Positions 17,285-26,239 are shown, counted from the stretch's first letter. The stretch is 64,000 nt of DNA from Rhodovulum kholense (GCF_003053725.1 NZ_QAYC01000003.1:186001-250000); one strand, 5' to 3'. Notes: generated from the letters alone by a model not told the origin. Program-made: numbers and translations.

Positions 17285-18604
17285 TCACAGCGCCGCTGTC
17301 AGGGCCGATTTCAACTTATCCGTGATCTCCGAAACATGGCTGTCCTCAAGGATGAAGGGCGGGGCCAGCAGCACGTGATCGCCCGCGCGCCCGTCGACGG
17401 TGCCGCCCATCGGATAGCAGATCAGCCCGGCCTCGAAGGCGGCGGCCTTCAGCCGCGCATGAACCCGGAGGTCTGGCGCAAAGGGGCGGCGGCTGGCGCG
17501 GTCCTCGACCAGTTCGAGCCCGCGGAAAAGCCCGCGGCCGCGAATGTCGCCGATATGGGAATGCTCGGCGAAGGCCGCGCGCAGGCTGGCCTCAAGCCGT
17601 TCGCCCATGCGGCGCGCCCGCGCGACCAGCCCGTCCCGGGTCAGCCGGGTCAGCACCGCCAGCGCTGCGGCGGCGGCGGTCGGATGGCCCATATAGGTAT
17701 GGCCGTGCTGAAAGGCGCCGCTGCCCGCCGCGATCGCGTCATGGATGCGGCCGGTACAGAGCATCGCGCCCACCGGCTGATAGTCCGCACCCAGCCCCTT
17801 GGCGATGGTGACGATGTCGGGGGCGATGCCGTCCTGTTCGCAGGCGAAAAGCGTCCCTGTCCGGCCCATGCCGCACATCACCTCGTCAAGGATCAGCAAC
17901 ACCCCGTGGCGGTCGCAGATCTCGCGGATGCGGCGGAAATAGCCCGAAACCGCAGGCACCGCGCCCAGCGTCGCGCCCACGACCGGTTCGGCGACGAAGG
18001 CCATCACCGTTTCGGGGCCGAGCCGCTCTATCTCGGTCTCCAGCTCGTCCGCCACGCGCAGCCCATAGGCCTCGTCGCTTTCGCCCTCGGCCCGGCCGCG
18101 ATAGGCATAACAGGGTGCGATATGGGTGGTCTCGGCCAGCAGGGGCGCGAAGGGCGCGCGCCGTCCTGCGTTGCCGCCCGTCGCCAGCGCCCCCAGCGTG
18201 GTGCCGTGATAGCTCTGGCGCCGGGCGATCACCCGGTGGCGCCCCGGCTGGCCGCTCTCCAGCATGTATTGCCGCGCGAGCTTCAGCGCCGCCTCCATCG
18301 CCTCGGACCCGCCCGAGACCAGACAGACCCGGTCGATCCCCGCAGGCGCATGGGCGATCAGCAGATCGGCCAGCCGCTCGGCGGGCTCCGAGGTGAAAAA
18401 GCCGGTATGGGCGAAGGCGACCCGGTCGAGCTGGGCCTTGATCGCGGCGATGACCGCCGGATCGGAATGGCCAAGGCACGAGACCGCTGCCCCGCCCGAG
18501 GCATCGAGATAGCGCTTGCCGCTCTGGTCGATGAGATAGACGCCCTCGCCGCGGTCGACCATGGGCCGGACCGCGCCCGGAGCACGGGGAATGAGATGAG
18601 ACAT
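17285..18604 (-). CDS. Class III PLP aminotransferase
   Basis: A 439-residue fold-type I class III aminotransferase (omega-amino acid:pyruvate/diamine group). PLP-site residues are visible: the SGGSEA phosphate loop (97-102), D240 in ILDEVMCGMGRTG and the Schiff-base lysine K269 (TIAKGLGADYQPV). It is the first gene of the leftward amine cluster, with 145 nt to the ligase gene. It would convert a terminal amine to an aldehyde for the aldehyde dehydrogenase. Confidence 0.92.
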   Translation of the reverse strand: MSHLIPRAPGAVRPMVDRGEGVYLIDQSGKRYLDASGGAAVSCLGHSDPAVIAAIKAQLDRVAFAHTGFFTSEPAERLADLLIAHAPAGIDRVCLVSGGSEAMEAALKLARQYMLESGQPGRHRVIARRQSYHGTTLGALATGGNAGRRAPFAPLLAETTHIAPCYAYRGRAEGESDEAYGLRVADELETEIERLGPETVMAFVAEPVVGATLGAVPAVSGYFRRIREICDRHGVLLILDEVMCGMGRTGTLFACEQDGIAPDIVTIAKGLGADYQPVGAMLCTGRIHDAIAAGSGAFQHGHTYMGHPTAAAAALAVLTRLTRDGLVARARRMGERLEASLRAAFAEHSHIGDIRGRGLFRGLELVEDRASRRPFAPDLRVHARLKAAAFEAGLICYPMGGTVDGRAGDHVLLAPPFILEDSHVSEITDKLKSALTAAL

Positions 18605-18713
18605 GGGGCCTCCGGACAGACGAGTCGCCCGGCGCGGCGCCTCTGTCCGAAGTGAACCAGAGCCCGCCCGTCCTGAAAACGCTCAAGTGGGCCGAACCGT
18701 CCCGATGTGGAAA

Positions 18714-18737
18714 AAGGGACCCGACGGTCCCTTCTTC
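18714..18737 (-). terminator. Rho-independent terminator after metG
   Basis: On the minus strand the metG stop is followed by AAGGGACC, a GTCG loop, GGTCCCTT and further Ts. The mirrored sequence has Ts on the plus side too, but only metG ends here. The 24-bp repeat lies between metG and this hairpin. Confidence 0.8.
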
Positions 18738-18754
18738 TTGGCTCAAATACCCAT
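18731..18754 (-). repeat. 24-bp intergenic element, copy 2
   Basis: The minus strand reads ATGGGTATTTGAG then CCAAGAAGAAG. It differs at one base from copy 1 at 3246-3269 and again lies in sense orientation downstream of a stop codon. Here it runs directly into the stem of the metG terminator. Confidence 0.75.
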
Positions 18755-18788
18755 CTTCAGAGGCTGGCCCAGGGGCGCGCGGCCGGGG

Positions 18789-20507
18789 TCAGCCGCGCTG
18801 ACCGGCAAAGCGCGCCTGCCACTCCTCGCGCTCTTCGTCCGAGATCTTGCGGAACGGCATCTCGGGCGTGGTGAAGGCCTGACCCGGGGCGAGCCGCTCC
18901 ATCGCATGGGTCATCTGCGCGGGCCAGGTGTCGTCCTCGCAGCCCATCGCGTCCATCATCGCCTTGGCGGCATCGGGGATGAAAGGCGCGGACAGCACCG
19001 CGTAAAGCCGGATCAGGTTCAGCGAGAAGCGGATGATCGCCGCCGCCTGATCGGGGTCTTCCTTGTAGACCGTCCAGGGCGCGGCCGATTGCAGGTATTC
19101 GTTGCCCGCGACCCAGATCGCGCGCAGCTCGGCCGCGGCCTTGCGGATCTCCATCGCCTCCATATGCGCGTCATAGGCGCGGATGCGGATATAGAGATCG
19201 TCGTTCAGCTCCTGTTCGCGGTCGCCATAGGCGCCGCCCTCGGGCACCACCTCGCCGAACTTGGACCGGCAGAACTTGGTCACGCGGCTGACGAAATTGC
19301 CCAGCACGTCGGCCAGGTCCTTGTTCACCGAGGCCTGGAAATTCTCCCAGGTGAATTCGCTGTCCGAGCTTTCGGGGGCGTGGGACAGAAGCCACCAGCG
19401 CCAGTAATCGGCCGGAAGGATCGACAGCGCCTGATCCATGAAGACGCCGCGCCCCTGGCTGGTCGAGAACTGGCCGCCATCGTAGTTCAGGTAGTTGAAG
19501 GACTTGATGTAGTCGACCAGCTTCCAGGGATCGCGCGAGCCCATGATCGTCGCCGGGAAGCTCAGCGTATGGAAGGGCACGTTGTCCTTGCCCATGAACT
19601 GGACATAGCGCACGTCCTCGGCGCCCTCGTCCAGCCGCCACCAGCGCCGCCAGTCGGCCTCGGGGCGGCCGTTCTTCTCGGCCCATTCGGCCGAGGCCGC
19701 GATATATTCGATGGGGGCGTCGAACCAGACATAGAAGACCTTGCCCTCCATGCCGGGCCAGTCTGCCTCGCCCTTCTTCACCGGAATGCCCCAGCTCAGA
19801 TCGCGCGTGATGCCCCGGTCCTGCAGCCCGTCGCCGTCGTTCAGCCATTTTTTCGCGATCGAGGTGGTCAGGACCGGCCAGTCGGTCTTGCTGTCGATCC
19901 AGGCCTCGAGATCGCCCCTCAGCGAGCGCTGCTTGAGATACAGGTGCTTGGTCTCGCGCACCTCCAGATCGGTGGACCCGGAAATCGCCGAGCGCGGGTC
20001 GATCAGGTCGGTCGGGTCGAGCTGCTTGGTGCAGTTCTCGCACTGATCGCCCCGGGCCTTCTCGTAGCCGCAATTGGGGCAGGTGCCCTCGATATAGCGG
20101 TCGGGCAGGAAGCGGCCGTCGGCATTGGAATAGACCTGACGTTCGCTGACTTCCTCGATCAGCCCGTTCTCGGCCAGACGGCCCGCGAAATACTGGGTCA
20201 GCCTGTGGTTCTGCGGGCTCGAAGACCGGCCGAAATGGTCGAAGGACAGGCGGAAGCCGCGGGCCAGTTCGGCCTGCACCTCGTGCATCTCGGCGCAGTA
20301 GTCCGCGACCGGCTTGCCGGCCTTGGCCGCGGCCAGTTCGGCGGGGGTGCCATGTTCGTCGGTGGCGCAGAGGAACATGACCTCATGGCCGCGGGCGCGG
20401 CAGTAGCGGGCGTAAAGATCGGCCGGAAGCTGGCTGCCGACGAGGTTGCCCAGGTGCTTGATCCCGTTGATATAGGGGATCGCCGAGGTGATCAGGATGC
20501 GTGCCAT
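18789..20507 (-). CDS. metG: Methionyl-tRNA synthetase
   Basis: A 572-residue class I synthetase charging tRNA-Met. It has the HIGH-type box HLGN (18-21) and a zinc knuckle with C143/C146 and C156/C159. The anticodon-binding domain follows the [19 protein letters not shown] region. It has no C-terminal tRNA-binding extension. The KMSKS loop reads QFSTS (346-350), so both usual lysines are absent; this may be normal for its subclass. Single gene, terminated by the hairpin at 18714-18737. Confidence 0.95.
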   Translation of the reverse strand: MARILITSAIPYINGIKHLGNLVGSQLPADLYARYCRARGHEVMFLCATDEHGTPAELAAAKAGKPVADYCAEMHEVQAELARGFRLSFDHFGRSSSPQNHRLTQYFAGRLAENGLIEEVSERQVYSNADGRFLPDRYIEGTCPNCGYEKARGDQCENCTKQLDPTDLIDPRSAISGSTDLEVRETKHLYLKQRSLRGDLEAWIDSKTDWPVLTTSIAKKWLNDGDGLQDRGITRDLSWGIPVKKGEADWPGMEGKVFYVWFDAPIEYIAASAEWAEKNGRPEADWRRWWRLDEGAEDVRYVQFMGKDNVPFHTLSFPATIMGSRDPWKLVDYIKSFNYLNYDGGQFSTSQGRGVFMDQALSILPADYWRWWLLSHAPESSDSEFTWENFQASVNKDLADVLGNFVSRVTKFCRSKFGEVVPEGGAYGDREQELNDDLYIRIRAYDAHMEAMEIRKAAAELRAIWVAGNEYLQSAAPWTVYKEDPDQAAAIIRFSLNLIRLYAVLSAPFIPDAAKAMMDAMGCEDDTWPAQMTHAMERLAPGQAFTTPEMPFRKISDEEREEWQARFAGQRG

Positions 20508-20603
20508 CTGCCGTTGCCTTCTTGCCGGATCTTGAGGCCCGTTTATCGCGCCATGCGCCCGAGGGCCAGAGCCTCGTGGGGCTCTGGCCGGGCCTTCGGA
20601 GCG

Positions 20604-21359
20604 CTATTGCGCGGTATAGCCGCCATCGGCGAGGTGATAGCTGCCGGTGATGAAGCTCGCCCGGTCCGACAGAAGGAAGGCCACCAGCCCCGAAATCTCG
20701 TCCGACCGGCCCATCCGCCCGACCGGATGCAGTGCCGTCACCCGCGCCTGGGTCTCGGCGTCGAGCCCGTCATCGATCATCGGCGTCCGGACGAAGGCGG
20801 GGCCGACCGCGTTGATGCGGATGCCGCGCGTCGCATAGGCCAGAGCCGCCGATTTCGTCAGGCCCAGCAACGCGTGCTTGGCCGCGACATAGGCGGGTGC
20901 CGTGGCCATGCCGACGCTGCCGAGGATCGAGCTCATGTTGACCACCGCCCCGCCGCCCGAGGCCTCGATCGCGGGCAGGCCGAAGCGCAGGCCGTAGAAG
21001 ACGCCGTTGAGGTTGGTGTCGATGACCTCGCGCCAGCCGTCCAGCGGATAGGCCCCGGCATCGGCCGAAGGCCCCGAGATCCCGGCATTGTTGACCAGCA
21101 GATGCAGCCCGCCGGTGGTTTCGACCGTGCGCGCGACCAGCGCCTCGACGGCGCCCGGGTCGGACACGTCGCAGGGCATGGCATAGGCCTTGCCGCCCGC
21201 CGCGGCGATCCGGTCGACCACCGGGATCAGCTTCGAGGCCGTGCGCGCGGCCAGGCAGACCGTGGCCCCCGAGGCGGCCAGCTCGCAGGCGATGGCGGCG
21301 CCGATCCCGGTGCTGCCGCCGGTGACCAGAGCGATTTTCCCGTCGAAGCGGATTTCCAT
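20604..21359 (-). CDS. Short-chain dehydrogenase/reductase
   Basis: A 251-residue classical SDR. Cofactor loop TGGSTGIG (13-20), NNAG (90-93), active serine in NMSS (143-144) and Y157-x3-K161 are all present, so it should be active. Start at 21359 behind a GGAGGAAAG site; an in-frame upstream start would run back into repeat-bearing DNA. Substrate unknown. It lies downstream of the ImuA-like gene across a 179-nt gap containing the 16-bp repeats. Confidence 0.92.
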   Translation of the reverse strand: MEIRFDGKIALVTGGSTGIGAAIACELAASGATVCLAARTASKLIPVVDRIAAAGGKAYAMPCDVSDPGAVEALVARTVETTGGLHLLVNNAGISGPSADAGAYPLDGWREVIDTNLNGVFYGLRFGLPAIEASGGGAVVNMSSILGSVGMATAPAYVAAKHALLGLTKSAALAYATRGIRINAVGPAFVRTPMIDDGLDAETQARVTALHPVGRMGRSDEISGLVAFLLSDRASFITGSYHLADGGYTAQ

Positions 21360-21458
21360 TTTCTTTCCTCCGGTTGCGCGCGATCCCCGGTCGAGATCGG
21401 GACCGGGGCAGGGCGGCGCAAGCCGGGGTGCGCTCGGGTCGCAGGGGGACAGGCGCGC

Positions 21459-21552
21459 ACAGGCATCCGCAGGCACAGGTATCAGCAGACACAGGTATCA
21501 GCAGAGACAGGCGCCAGCAGAGTCAGGCATCCGCAGAGTCAGGCGCCAGCGG
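21459..21552. repeat. 16-bp tandem repeat, nearly six units
   Basis: Units begin at 21459, 21475, 21491, 21507, 21523 and 21539 (the last 14 nt). Examples are ACAGGTATCAGCAGAC and TCAGGCATCCGCAGAG; consensus (A/T)CAGG-N3-C-N-GCAG-(A/G)-(C/G). Each new copy starts exactly one unit after the last. The sixth unit carries the stop codon and last residues of the ImuA-like gene, so the array begins at that stop and extends into the gap before the SDR gene. Confidence 0.85.
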
Positions 21553-22180
21553 TTTCGGGTTCCAGCAGGGCGGGGTCCAGCGACAGGCGGCCGTCCGCGT
21601 CCCGGCTCAGCCGCCAGGCGCGGGGCGGGTCCAGCCGGGCGCGGCGGCGTTCCAGATGCCAGGCGGTGACGCCGGGGCCGTGGCGCGAGGCCATGTGCCA
21701 GCGGGTCTCGACCCCGGCGGCGCCGCCCGACCCGGTCGAGAGGATCAGCCCCAGCGGCGCGCAGCGGCCGAGGCTTGCGCCGGTCTCGGCGGCCAGATGC
21801 AGCCGCCGGACCGGGGTCAGCGGCGGCGGCGCGGGCAGTTCGGCCACCACCACCGGCACGACGCCCGCGCGCAGCGCCTCTTCCATGCACCACAGCAGGT
21901 CCTCGGCCCGCTTGGGCGTGGCCAGGATCAGCCGCCCCGGCTCGATCCATTCGGCCACGCTGTCGGGATAAAGCCGTCCGGGCGCCCAGGCGGGCACGAT
22001 CCAGAGCACCGGCCCCTCGGTCGCGGCGGCCAGCAGCAAGGCCAGCGCATGGCGGGACGATCCCGTCAGTTCATGGGCGCGCGCCAGCGGCAGCGACAGC
22101 GCGCCAAGCGCGGTCAGCGCCGGACGGGAGTGGCCCGTGCGGAACAGCTCGGAGGCAAGCGAAAGCGACGAACCTGACAT
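21539..22180 (-). CDS. ImuA-like SOS protein
   Basis: A 213-residue protein resembling ImuA, a RecA-like accessory of the mutagenic ImuA-ImuB-DnaE2 system. Matching stretches include ELTGSSRHALALLLAAA, PKRAEDLLWCMEEALR and the C-terminal WHLERRRARLDPPRAWRLS. A consensus alphaproteobacterial LexA box lies 17 nt before the start, so SOS induction is likely. No imuB or dnaE2 follows, as they do in typical cassettes; an SDR gene comes next. The protein lacks an obvious Walker A motif. Family call is good, function in this isolated setting is inferred. Confidence 0.75.
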   Translation of the reverse strand: MSGSSLSLASELFRTGHSRPALTALGALSLPLARAHELTGSSRHALALLLAAATEGPVLWIVPAWAPGRLYPDSVAEWIEPGRLILATPKRAEDLLWCMEEALRAGVVPVVVAELPAPPPLTPVRRLHLAAETGASLGRCAPLGLILSTGSGGAAGVETRWHMASRHGPGVTAWHLERRRARLDPPRAWRLSRDADGRLSLDPALLEPETAGA

Positions 22181-22196
22181 GGCGAAACTCTATGAT

Positions 22197-22211
22197 GTTC
22201 TTTATATGTTC
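22197..22211. promoter_or_regulatory. LexA (SOS) box, GTTC-N7-GTTC
   Basis: GTTC TTTATAT GTTC is a perfect match to the direct-repeat LexA operator of alphaproteobacteria. It sits 17-31 nt upstream of the leftward ImuA-like start, where it would cover the promoter. It is also 285 nt from the rightward aldo/keto reductase start. Confidence 0.85.
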
Positions 22212-22495
22212 TCAACGCGTTTTCTCCAGCATGACAGCGGGCCGATCTGCTAGAGTGACGGCGCGAACAGGGAGGACCGGGCCTGAGGCACGCCATCGGA
22301 CAGTCCGTTCAGCCGGGACGGCACGGGGTTTTCGTCCCGGCCATGCCCTTGCGGCTGCGCCCGTGCCGGGTTTCGGGCCGGCGTCCGGGCCGTCGCGCCA
22401 CTGCTACGGAATGCCTGTCCATCGCCAAATCCGCCTTGCACCCGGCGGGTGGCAGGATACCCTCCCTCCCAGACCGAAACGAGGAACAGAAGACC
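22212..22495. other. 284-nt divergent spacer
   Basis: Gene-free DNA between the SOS-controlled ImuA-like gene and the aldo/keto reductase. It must hold the reductase promoter. A GAGGAAC ribosome site sits at its right end. I see no other clear structure. Confidence 0.4.
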
Positions 22496-23539
22496 ATGCG
22501 AAAAGTGAAGCTGGGCCGGACCGGCCTGGATGTGTCCTGCCTGTGCCTGGGAACGATGACCTGGGGCAGCCAGAACGACCAGGACGAGGCCCATGCCCAG
22601 ATCGACCTCGCCTATGAGACGGGCGTGCATTTCATGGACACCGCCGAGATGTATCCGGTGGCGCCGGTCCTGGCCGAAACCGTCGGGCGCACCGAAAGGA
22701 TCATCGGCAACTGGTTCCGGGATACCGGCCGCCGCAAGGACTGGATCGTCGCCACCAAGATGACCGGCGAGGGCCTGAAGGCGGTGCGCGAGGGCGAGCC
22801 GATCTGCCGCAAGTCCCTGATCAACGCGGTCGAGGGGTCACTTCGGCGGCTGCGCACCGACTATATCGACCTTTACCAGCTGCACTGGCCGAACCGCGGG
22901 TCCTACCATTTCCGCAAGAACTGGCGCTACGACCCCTCGCATCAGGACCGTGCCGCGACGCTTGCGCATATGCACGAGGTGCTCGAGACGCTGGACGAGC
23001 TGGTCAAGGCGGGCAAGATCCGCCATTTCGGCCTGTCGAACGAAAGCGCCTGGGGCATGGCGCAATGGCTGCGCCTGGCCGAGGACAAGGGTCTGCCGCG
23101 GGCCGAGACGCTTCAGAACGAATATTCGCTGCTCTGTCGGCTGTATGATACCGATCTGGCCGAACTCGGCGTCAACGAGGACGTCACGCTGCTGGCCTAC
23201 AGCCCGCTGGCCGCGGGCCTTCTCAGCGGCAAATATGCGGGCGATGTCACGCCCGAGGGGTCGCGCCGGTCGCGCAGCCCCGATCTTGGCGGCCGGATCA
23301 CGCCCCGGGTATGGGAGGCGGTGTCGGGCTATCTGGCGATTGCCAAGGCGCATGGGCTCGACCCGGTGCAGATGGCCATCGCCTTCGTGGCCAGCCGTCC
23401 CTTCCCGGTGATCCCGATTATCGGCGCCACCTCGACCGCGCAGCTGGAAATCGCGCTGGGCGCGGCCGACCTGACCCTGTCGCCCGAGGTCGAGGCCGAG
23501 ATCGCGGCGATGCACAAGGCCTATCCGCTGCCCTTCTGA
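22496..23539 (+). CDS. Aldo/keto reductase (Tas-like)
   Basis: A 347-residue NADPH-dependent aldo/keto reductase close to the Tas group (N-terminus LGRTGLDVSCLCLGTMTWG). Catalytic D48, Y53 (DTAEMYP) and K88 (VATKM) are visible, as is the later cofactor segment VIPIIGATSTAQLE. The ATG at 22496 follows GAGGAAC; the in-frame sequence further upstream looks non-coding. Substrate unknown. Confidence 0.92.
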   Translation: MRKVKLGRTGLDVSCLCLGTMTWGSQNDQDEAHAQIDLAYETGVHFMDTAEMYPVAPVLAETVGRTERIIGNWFRDTGRRKDWIVATKMTGEGLKAVREGEPICRKSLINAVEGSLRRLRTDYIDLYQLHWPNRGSYHFRKNWRYDPSHQDRAATLAHMHEVLETLDELVKAGKIRHFGLSNESAWGMAQWLRLAEDKGLPRAETLQNEYSLLCRLYDTDLAELGVNEDVTLLAYSPLAAGLLSGKYAGDVTPEGSRRSRSPDLGGRITPRVWEAVSGYLAIAKAHGLDPVQMAIAFVASRPFPVIPIIGATSTAQLEIALGAADLTLSPEVEAEIAAMHKAYPLPF

Positions 23540-23725
23540 CGCGGTCGCCTCTCGCCGGTCCGTTGCATCTCTGGCACGGCCGGCATCCATCGCGCGTGTC
23601 TTCCCCTTCGGCCCTTGCCCCCGCGGACGGGGGGGACATTATGGGCGCTGCGGATGGGGGAAATGCATGAACGTTCAGACGGATCGCGGGCCGGGGCGGG
23701 GCCTTGCCAGGACGGGCGGAAGACC

Positions 23726-25177
23726 GTGACCGGCGCCGTGGCCATACTGGGCGCCGGGGTCGCGGGCGCGGGCTGGGCCGCGCGCTTTGCGCTGATGGGC
23801 TGGACCGTGCGCGTCTTCGACCCCGACCCCGAGGCGGCCGGGCGCGTGGCTGCGGTGCTGGACAATGCCCGCCGCGCGCTGCCGGGCCTGTCGGACCGCC
23901 CCTTGCCCGCCGAGGGCGCGGTGATCCATGCCGCCACCATCTCGCAGGCGGTGTCGGGCGCGGACTGGATCCAGGAAAGCGTGCCCGAGCGGCTCGATCT
24001 CAAGCGCACGCTTTACCAGAAGGTGCAGGAACACGCGGCCGACGAGGCGATCATCGCCTCCTCGACCGCGGGCTTCACGCCGACCGCGCTTTACGGGCAA
24101 AGCGCCCGGCGCTGCCAGATCCTGGTCGCGCATCCGTTCAACCCGGTCTATCTGCTGCCGCTGGTCGAGCTGGTCGTGGCCGAGGACACGCCCGGCTGGG
24201 CGCTCGACCGTGCGCATGAGGTGCTGCGCGGCATCGGCATGATGCCCCTGCCGGTCCGGCGCGAGATCGACGGCCATATCGCCGACCGGCTGATGGAGGC
24301 GGTCTGGCGCGAGGCGCTGTGGCTCGTGCATGACGGGGTCGCCACCACGGCCGAGATCGACGATGCGGTGCGGATGGGCTTCGGGCTCAACTGGGCGCAG
24401 ATGGGGCCCTTCGAATCCGCGCTGCTGGCGGGGGGCGCGGCCGGGGTCGACGAGGTGGTGTCGCGGATCGGGCCGGGGCTCGATCTGCCGCGCACCCATC
24501 TGACCGAGATGCCCGAGGCGACCGAGGCGCTGGCCCGCACCGTGGCCGAACAGACCGGGGCGCAGGCGGGCGACCGGCCGCTGGAAGAGCTGGAACAGGT
24601 GCGCGACAAGAACCTGGTCGCGGTGTTGCGCGCGCTGAAATGGGCGGGCTGGGGCGCGGGCGCGCATCTGCGCGGCTTCGACGCCCGGCTGGATGGCGGC
24701 GAGATCGACGTGGCCGGGCCGATCCGTACCGTGGCGCGGACCGTGCCGCTGGACTGGACCGACTATAACGGCCACATGACCGAGCCGCGCTACATGCAGG
24801 TGTTTTCCGACGCGACCGACCGGATGATGGAGCTTGTCGGCTGCGACGCGGCCTATGTCGCGGGCGGGTCGAGCTTCTTCACCGCCGAATCCCATATCCG
24901 CCATCTGGCCGAGGCCAGGGTCGGCGACGCGCTTCGGGTCGAAAGCCTGTGCTTGGCGGCGGGCGGGCGCAAGATGCATCTGTTCCACCGGCTGTTCTCG
25001 GACGGCCGCGAGATCGCGACTGGCGAGGCGCTGCTGGTGCATGTCAGCCTCGAGACCCGGCAGGCCTCGGAGCCCGGGCCGGACGTGGCGCGCCGGATGT
25101 CCGAGATCGCCAGCGCCCATGCAACCCTGCCCCGCCCCGAGGGTATCGGCCGCGCAGTCGGGCAGAAACCGGGCTGA
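23726..25177 (+). CDS. Carnitine 3-dehydrogenase fused to a thioesterase domain
   Basis: A 483-residue bifunctional protein. The N-terminal 320 or so residues form a 3-hydroxyacyl-CoA-dehydrogenase-type module with GAGVAG (9-14) and the HPFNPVYLLPLVELV block, like L-carnitine dehydrogenase, which oxidises carnitine to 3-dehydrocarnitine. The C-terminal part (from VPLDWTDYNGHM) is a hotdog thioesterase, as in known alphaproteobacterial CDH-thioesterase fusions. The GTG start is preferred because codons before it (cgt, tca, gga) are unlike the gene; ATG at 23663 is the alternative. The rest of the carnitine pathway is not in view. Confidence 0.85.
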   Translation: MTGAVAILGAGVAGAGWAARFALMGWTVRVFDPDPEAAGRVAAVLDNARRALPGLSDRPLPAEGAVIHAATISQAVSGADWIQESVPERLDLKRTLYQKVQEHAADEAIIASSTAGFTPTALYGQSARRCQILVAHPFNPVYLLPLVELVVAEDTPGWALDRAHEVLRGIGMMPLPVRREIDGHIADRLMEAVWREALWLVHDGVATTAEIDDAVRMGFGLNWAQMGPFESALLAGGAAGVDEVVSRIGPGLDLPRTHLTEMPEATEALARTVAEQTGAQAGDRPLEELEQVRDKNLVAVLRALKWAGWGAGAHLRGFDARLDGGEIDVAGPIRTVARTVPLDWTDYNGHMTEPRYMQVFSDATDRMMELVGCDAAYVAGGSSFFTAESHIRHLAEARVGDALRVESLCLAAGGRKMHLFHRLFSDGREIATGEALLVHVSLETRQASEPGPDVARRMSEIASAHATLPRPEGIGRAVGQKPG

Positions 25178-25190
25178 CGCAAGGGTCGGC

Positions 25191-25901
25191 TCAGGCCAGC
25201 CGCTGGAACCGCGAGACCCTGTCGCGATTGTCGAAGAACGGCACGCTGGCCGGGGGCAGGCCGCCCCGGATCAGTTGGCTGACCTCGGCCAGCACCACCT
25301 CGGTGATGAAGGGCAGGTTGAACCGGCGCACGTCGGCCAGCGGGATCCATTGCAACTGGCTGAGCTCGTCCTCGGCACGCGAAAAATCGTCGGGGTCGCT
25401 GGCCAGCGCCTCGGCCTCGACCAGGAAGAACCGCGCGTCGAACCGGCGCGGCCGCCCGGGCGGGGTGATCGCGCGGAAGATGAAGTGAAAGCCTTCGGGC
25501 GAGGGCAGGTGGCCCGAGGCGGCAAAGCCGCGCCAGCCCTTCGGCGCCGGACCCGGCCAGGCCCCCGGGCGCCCGAGGATCAGCCCGGTCTCTTCCCAGA
25601 GCTCGCGGATCGCGGCCGCCGCCAGCGCCCCGGCCAGCGCCGGATCGGCCTCGGCCGTCAGCCGCCGGGCACAGGCGGGCGACAGCGGGCAGGCCAGCGG
25701 CACGTCCCCGTCGGCCGCGTCGACCGCGCCGCCGGGAAACACCACCTTGTTGGGCATGAAGGCCGCGCTTTCGCCACGCTGGCCCATCAGCACACGCGGG
25801 CCGGTCGCGGCATCGCGCACCACGATCACCGTGGCCGCGTCGCGGATCGGTTGGTCGTCTATTCCGCCGGATGGCCGAAGCCGTGCATCCGTTTCGCCCA
25901 T
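25191..25901 (-). CDS. Nudix hydrolase, NUDT19-like with split Nudix box
   Basis: A 236-residue Nudix protein. The box is split: GGAVD (57-61) is followed by a roughly 40-residue insertion before the catalytic RELWEETG. This layout is known from NUDT19-type CoA/nucleotide diphosphatases. The C-terminus carries FNLPFITEVVLAEVSQL, also typical. Its start overlaps the end of the DUF983 gene by 43 nt, so the pair is probably co-transcribed. The natural substrate is not predictable. Confidence 0.85.
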   Translation of the reverse strand: MGETDARLRPSGGIDDQPIRDAATVIVVRDAATGPRVLMGQRGESAAFMPNKVVFPGGAVDAADGDVPLACPLSPACARRLTAEADPALAGALAAAAIRELWEETGLILGRPGAWPGPAPKGWRGFAASGHLPSPEGFHFIFRAITPPGRPRRFDARFFLVEAEALASDPDDFSRAEDELSQLQWIPLADVRRFNLPFITEVVLAEVSQLIRGGLPPASVPFFDNRDRVSRFQRLA

Positions 25902-26239
25902 TGCAGCGCCACCATTATCCCAGTCAACCGGGGCAGAAGGTATAGGGCAAGCGCGACGCAGCCAACGGAAAAGACCGAGGTCAGCACCAGCGGGTCGGGA
26001 CGGAACGCCGTGACCGCCCCGGCCACCAGCGGCGCGGTCAGCAGGCCCACGATCAGCACCGTCAGGTAGGCCGGGCCGTCATCGGAATGGTGGTGGTGCA
26101 ATTCCTCCATGCAGACCGGGCAGTGTTCGCGCACCGTCAGATAGCCCGACAGCATCGGGCCTGCGCCGCAATTCGGGCAGCGCTTGCACCAGCCGCGCAG
26201 AACGGCCGCGCCAAGGGGCCTGGCATGAGATCCCATCAT
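25859..26239 (-). CDS. DUF983 zinc-ribbon membrane protein
   Basis: A 126-residue protein with an N-terminal zinc-ribbon (WCKRCPNCGAG then HCPVC, followed by HHHH) and two hydrophobic helices (YLTVLIVGLLTAPLVAGAV and the stretch after DPLVLTSV). This is the DUF983 layout, of unknown function. The start could be either codon of the ATG-ATG pair at 26234-26239; an upstream in-frame start at 26302 would add sequence unlike the family. First gene of a two-gene leftward unit with the Nudix gene. Confidence 0.85.
   Translation of the reverse strand: MMGSHARPLGAAVLRGWCKRCPNCGAGPMLSGYLTVREHCPVCMEELHHHHSDDGPAYLTVLIVGLLTAPLVAGAVTAFRPDPLVLTSVFSVGCVALALYLLPRLTGIMVALQWAKRMHGFGHPAE

Noticed and set aside
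21459-21552. Possible CRISPR array
   Set aside because: Units are 16 nt and directly adjacent with no spacers; it is a simple tandem repeat with no cas genes near.
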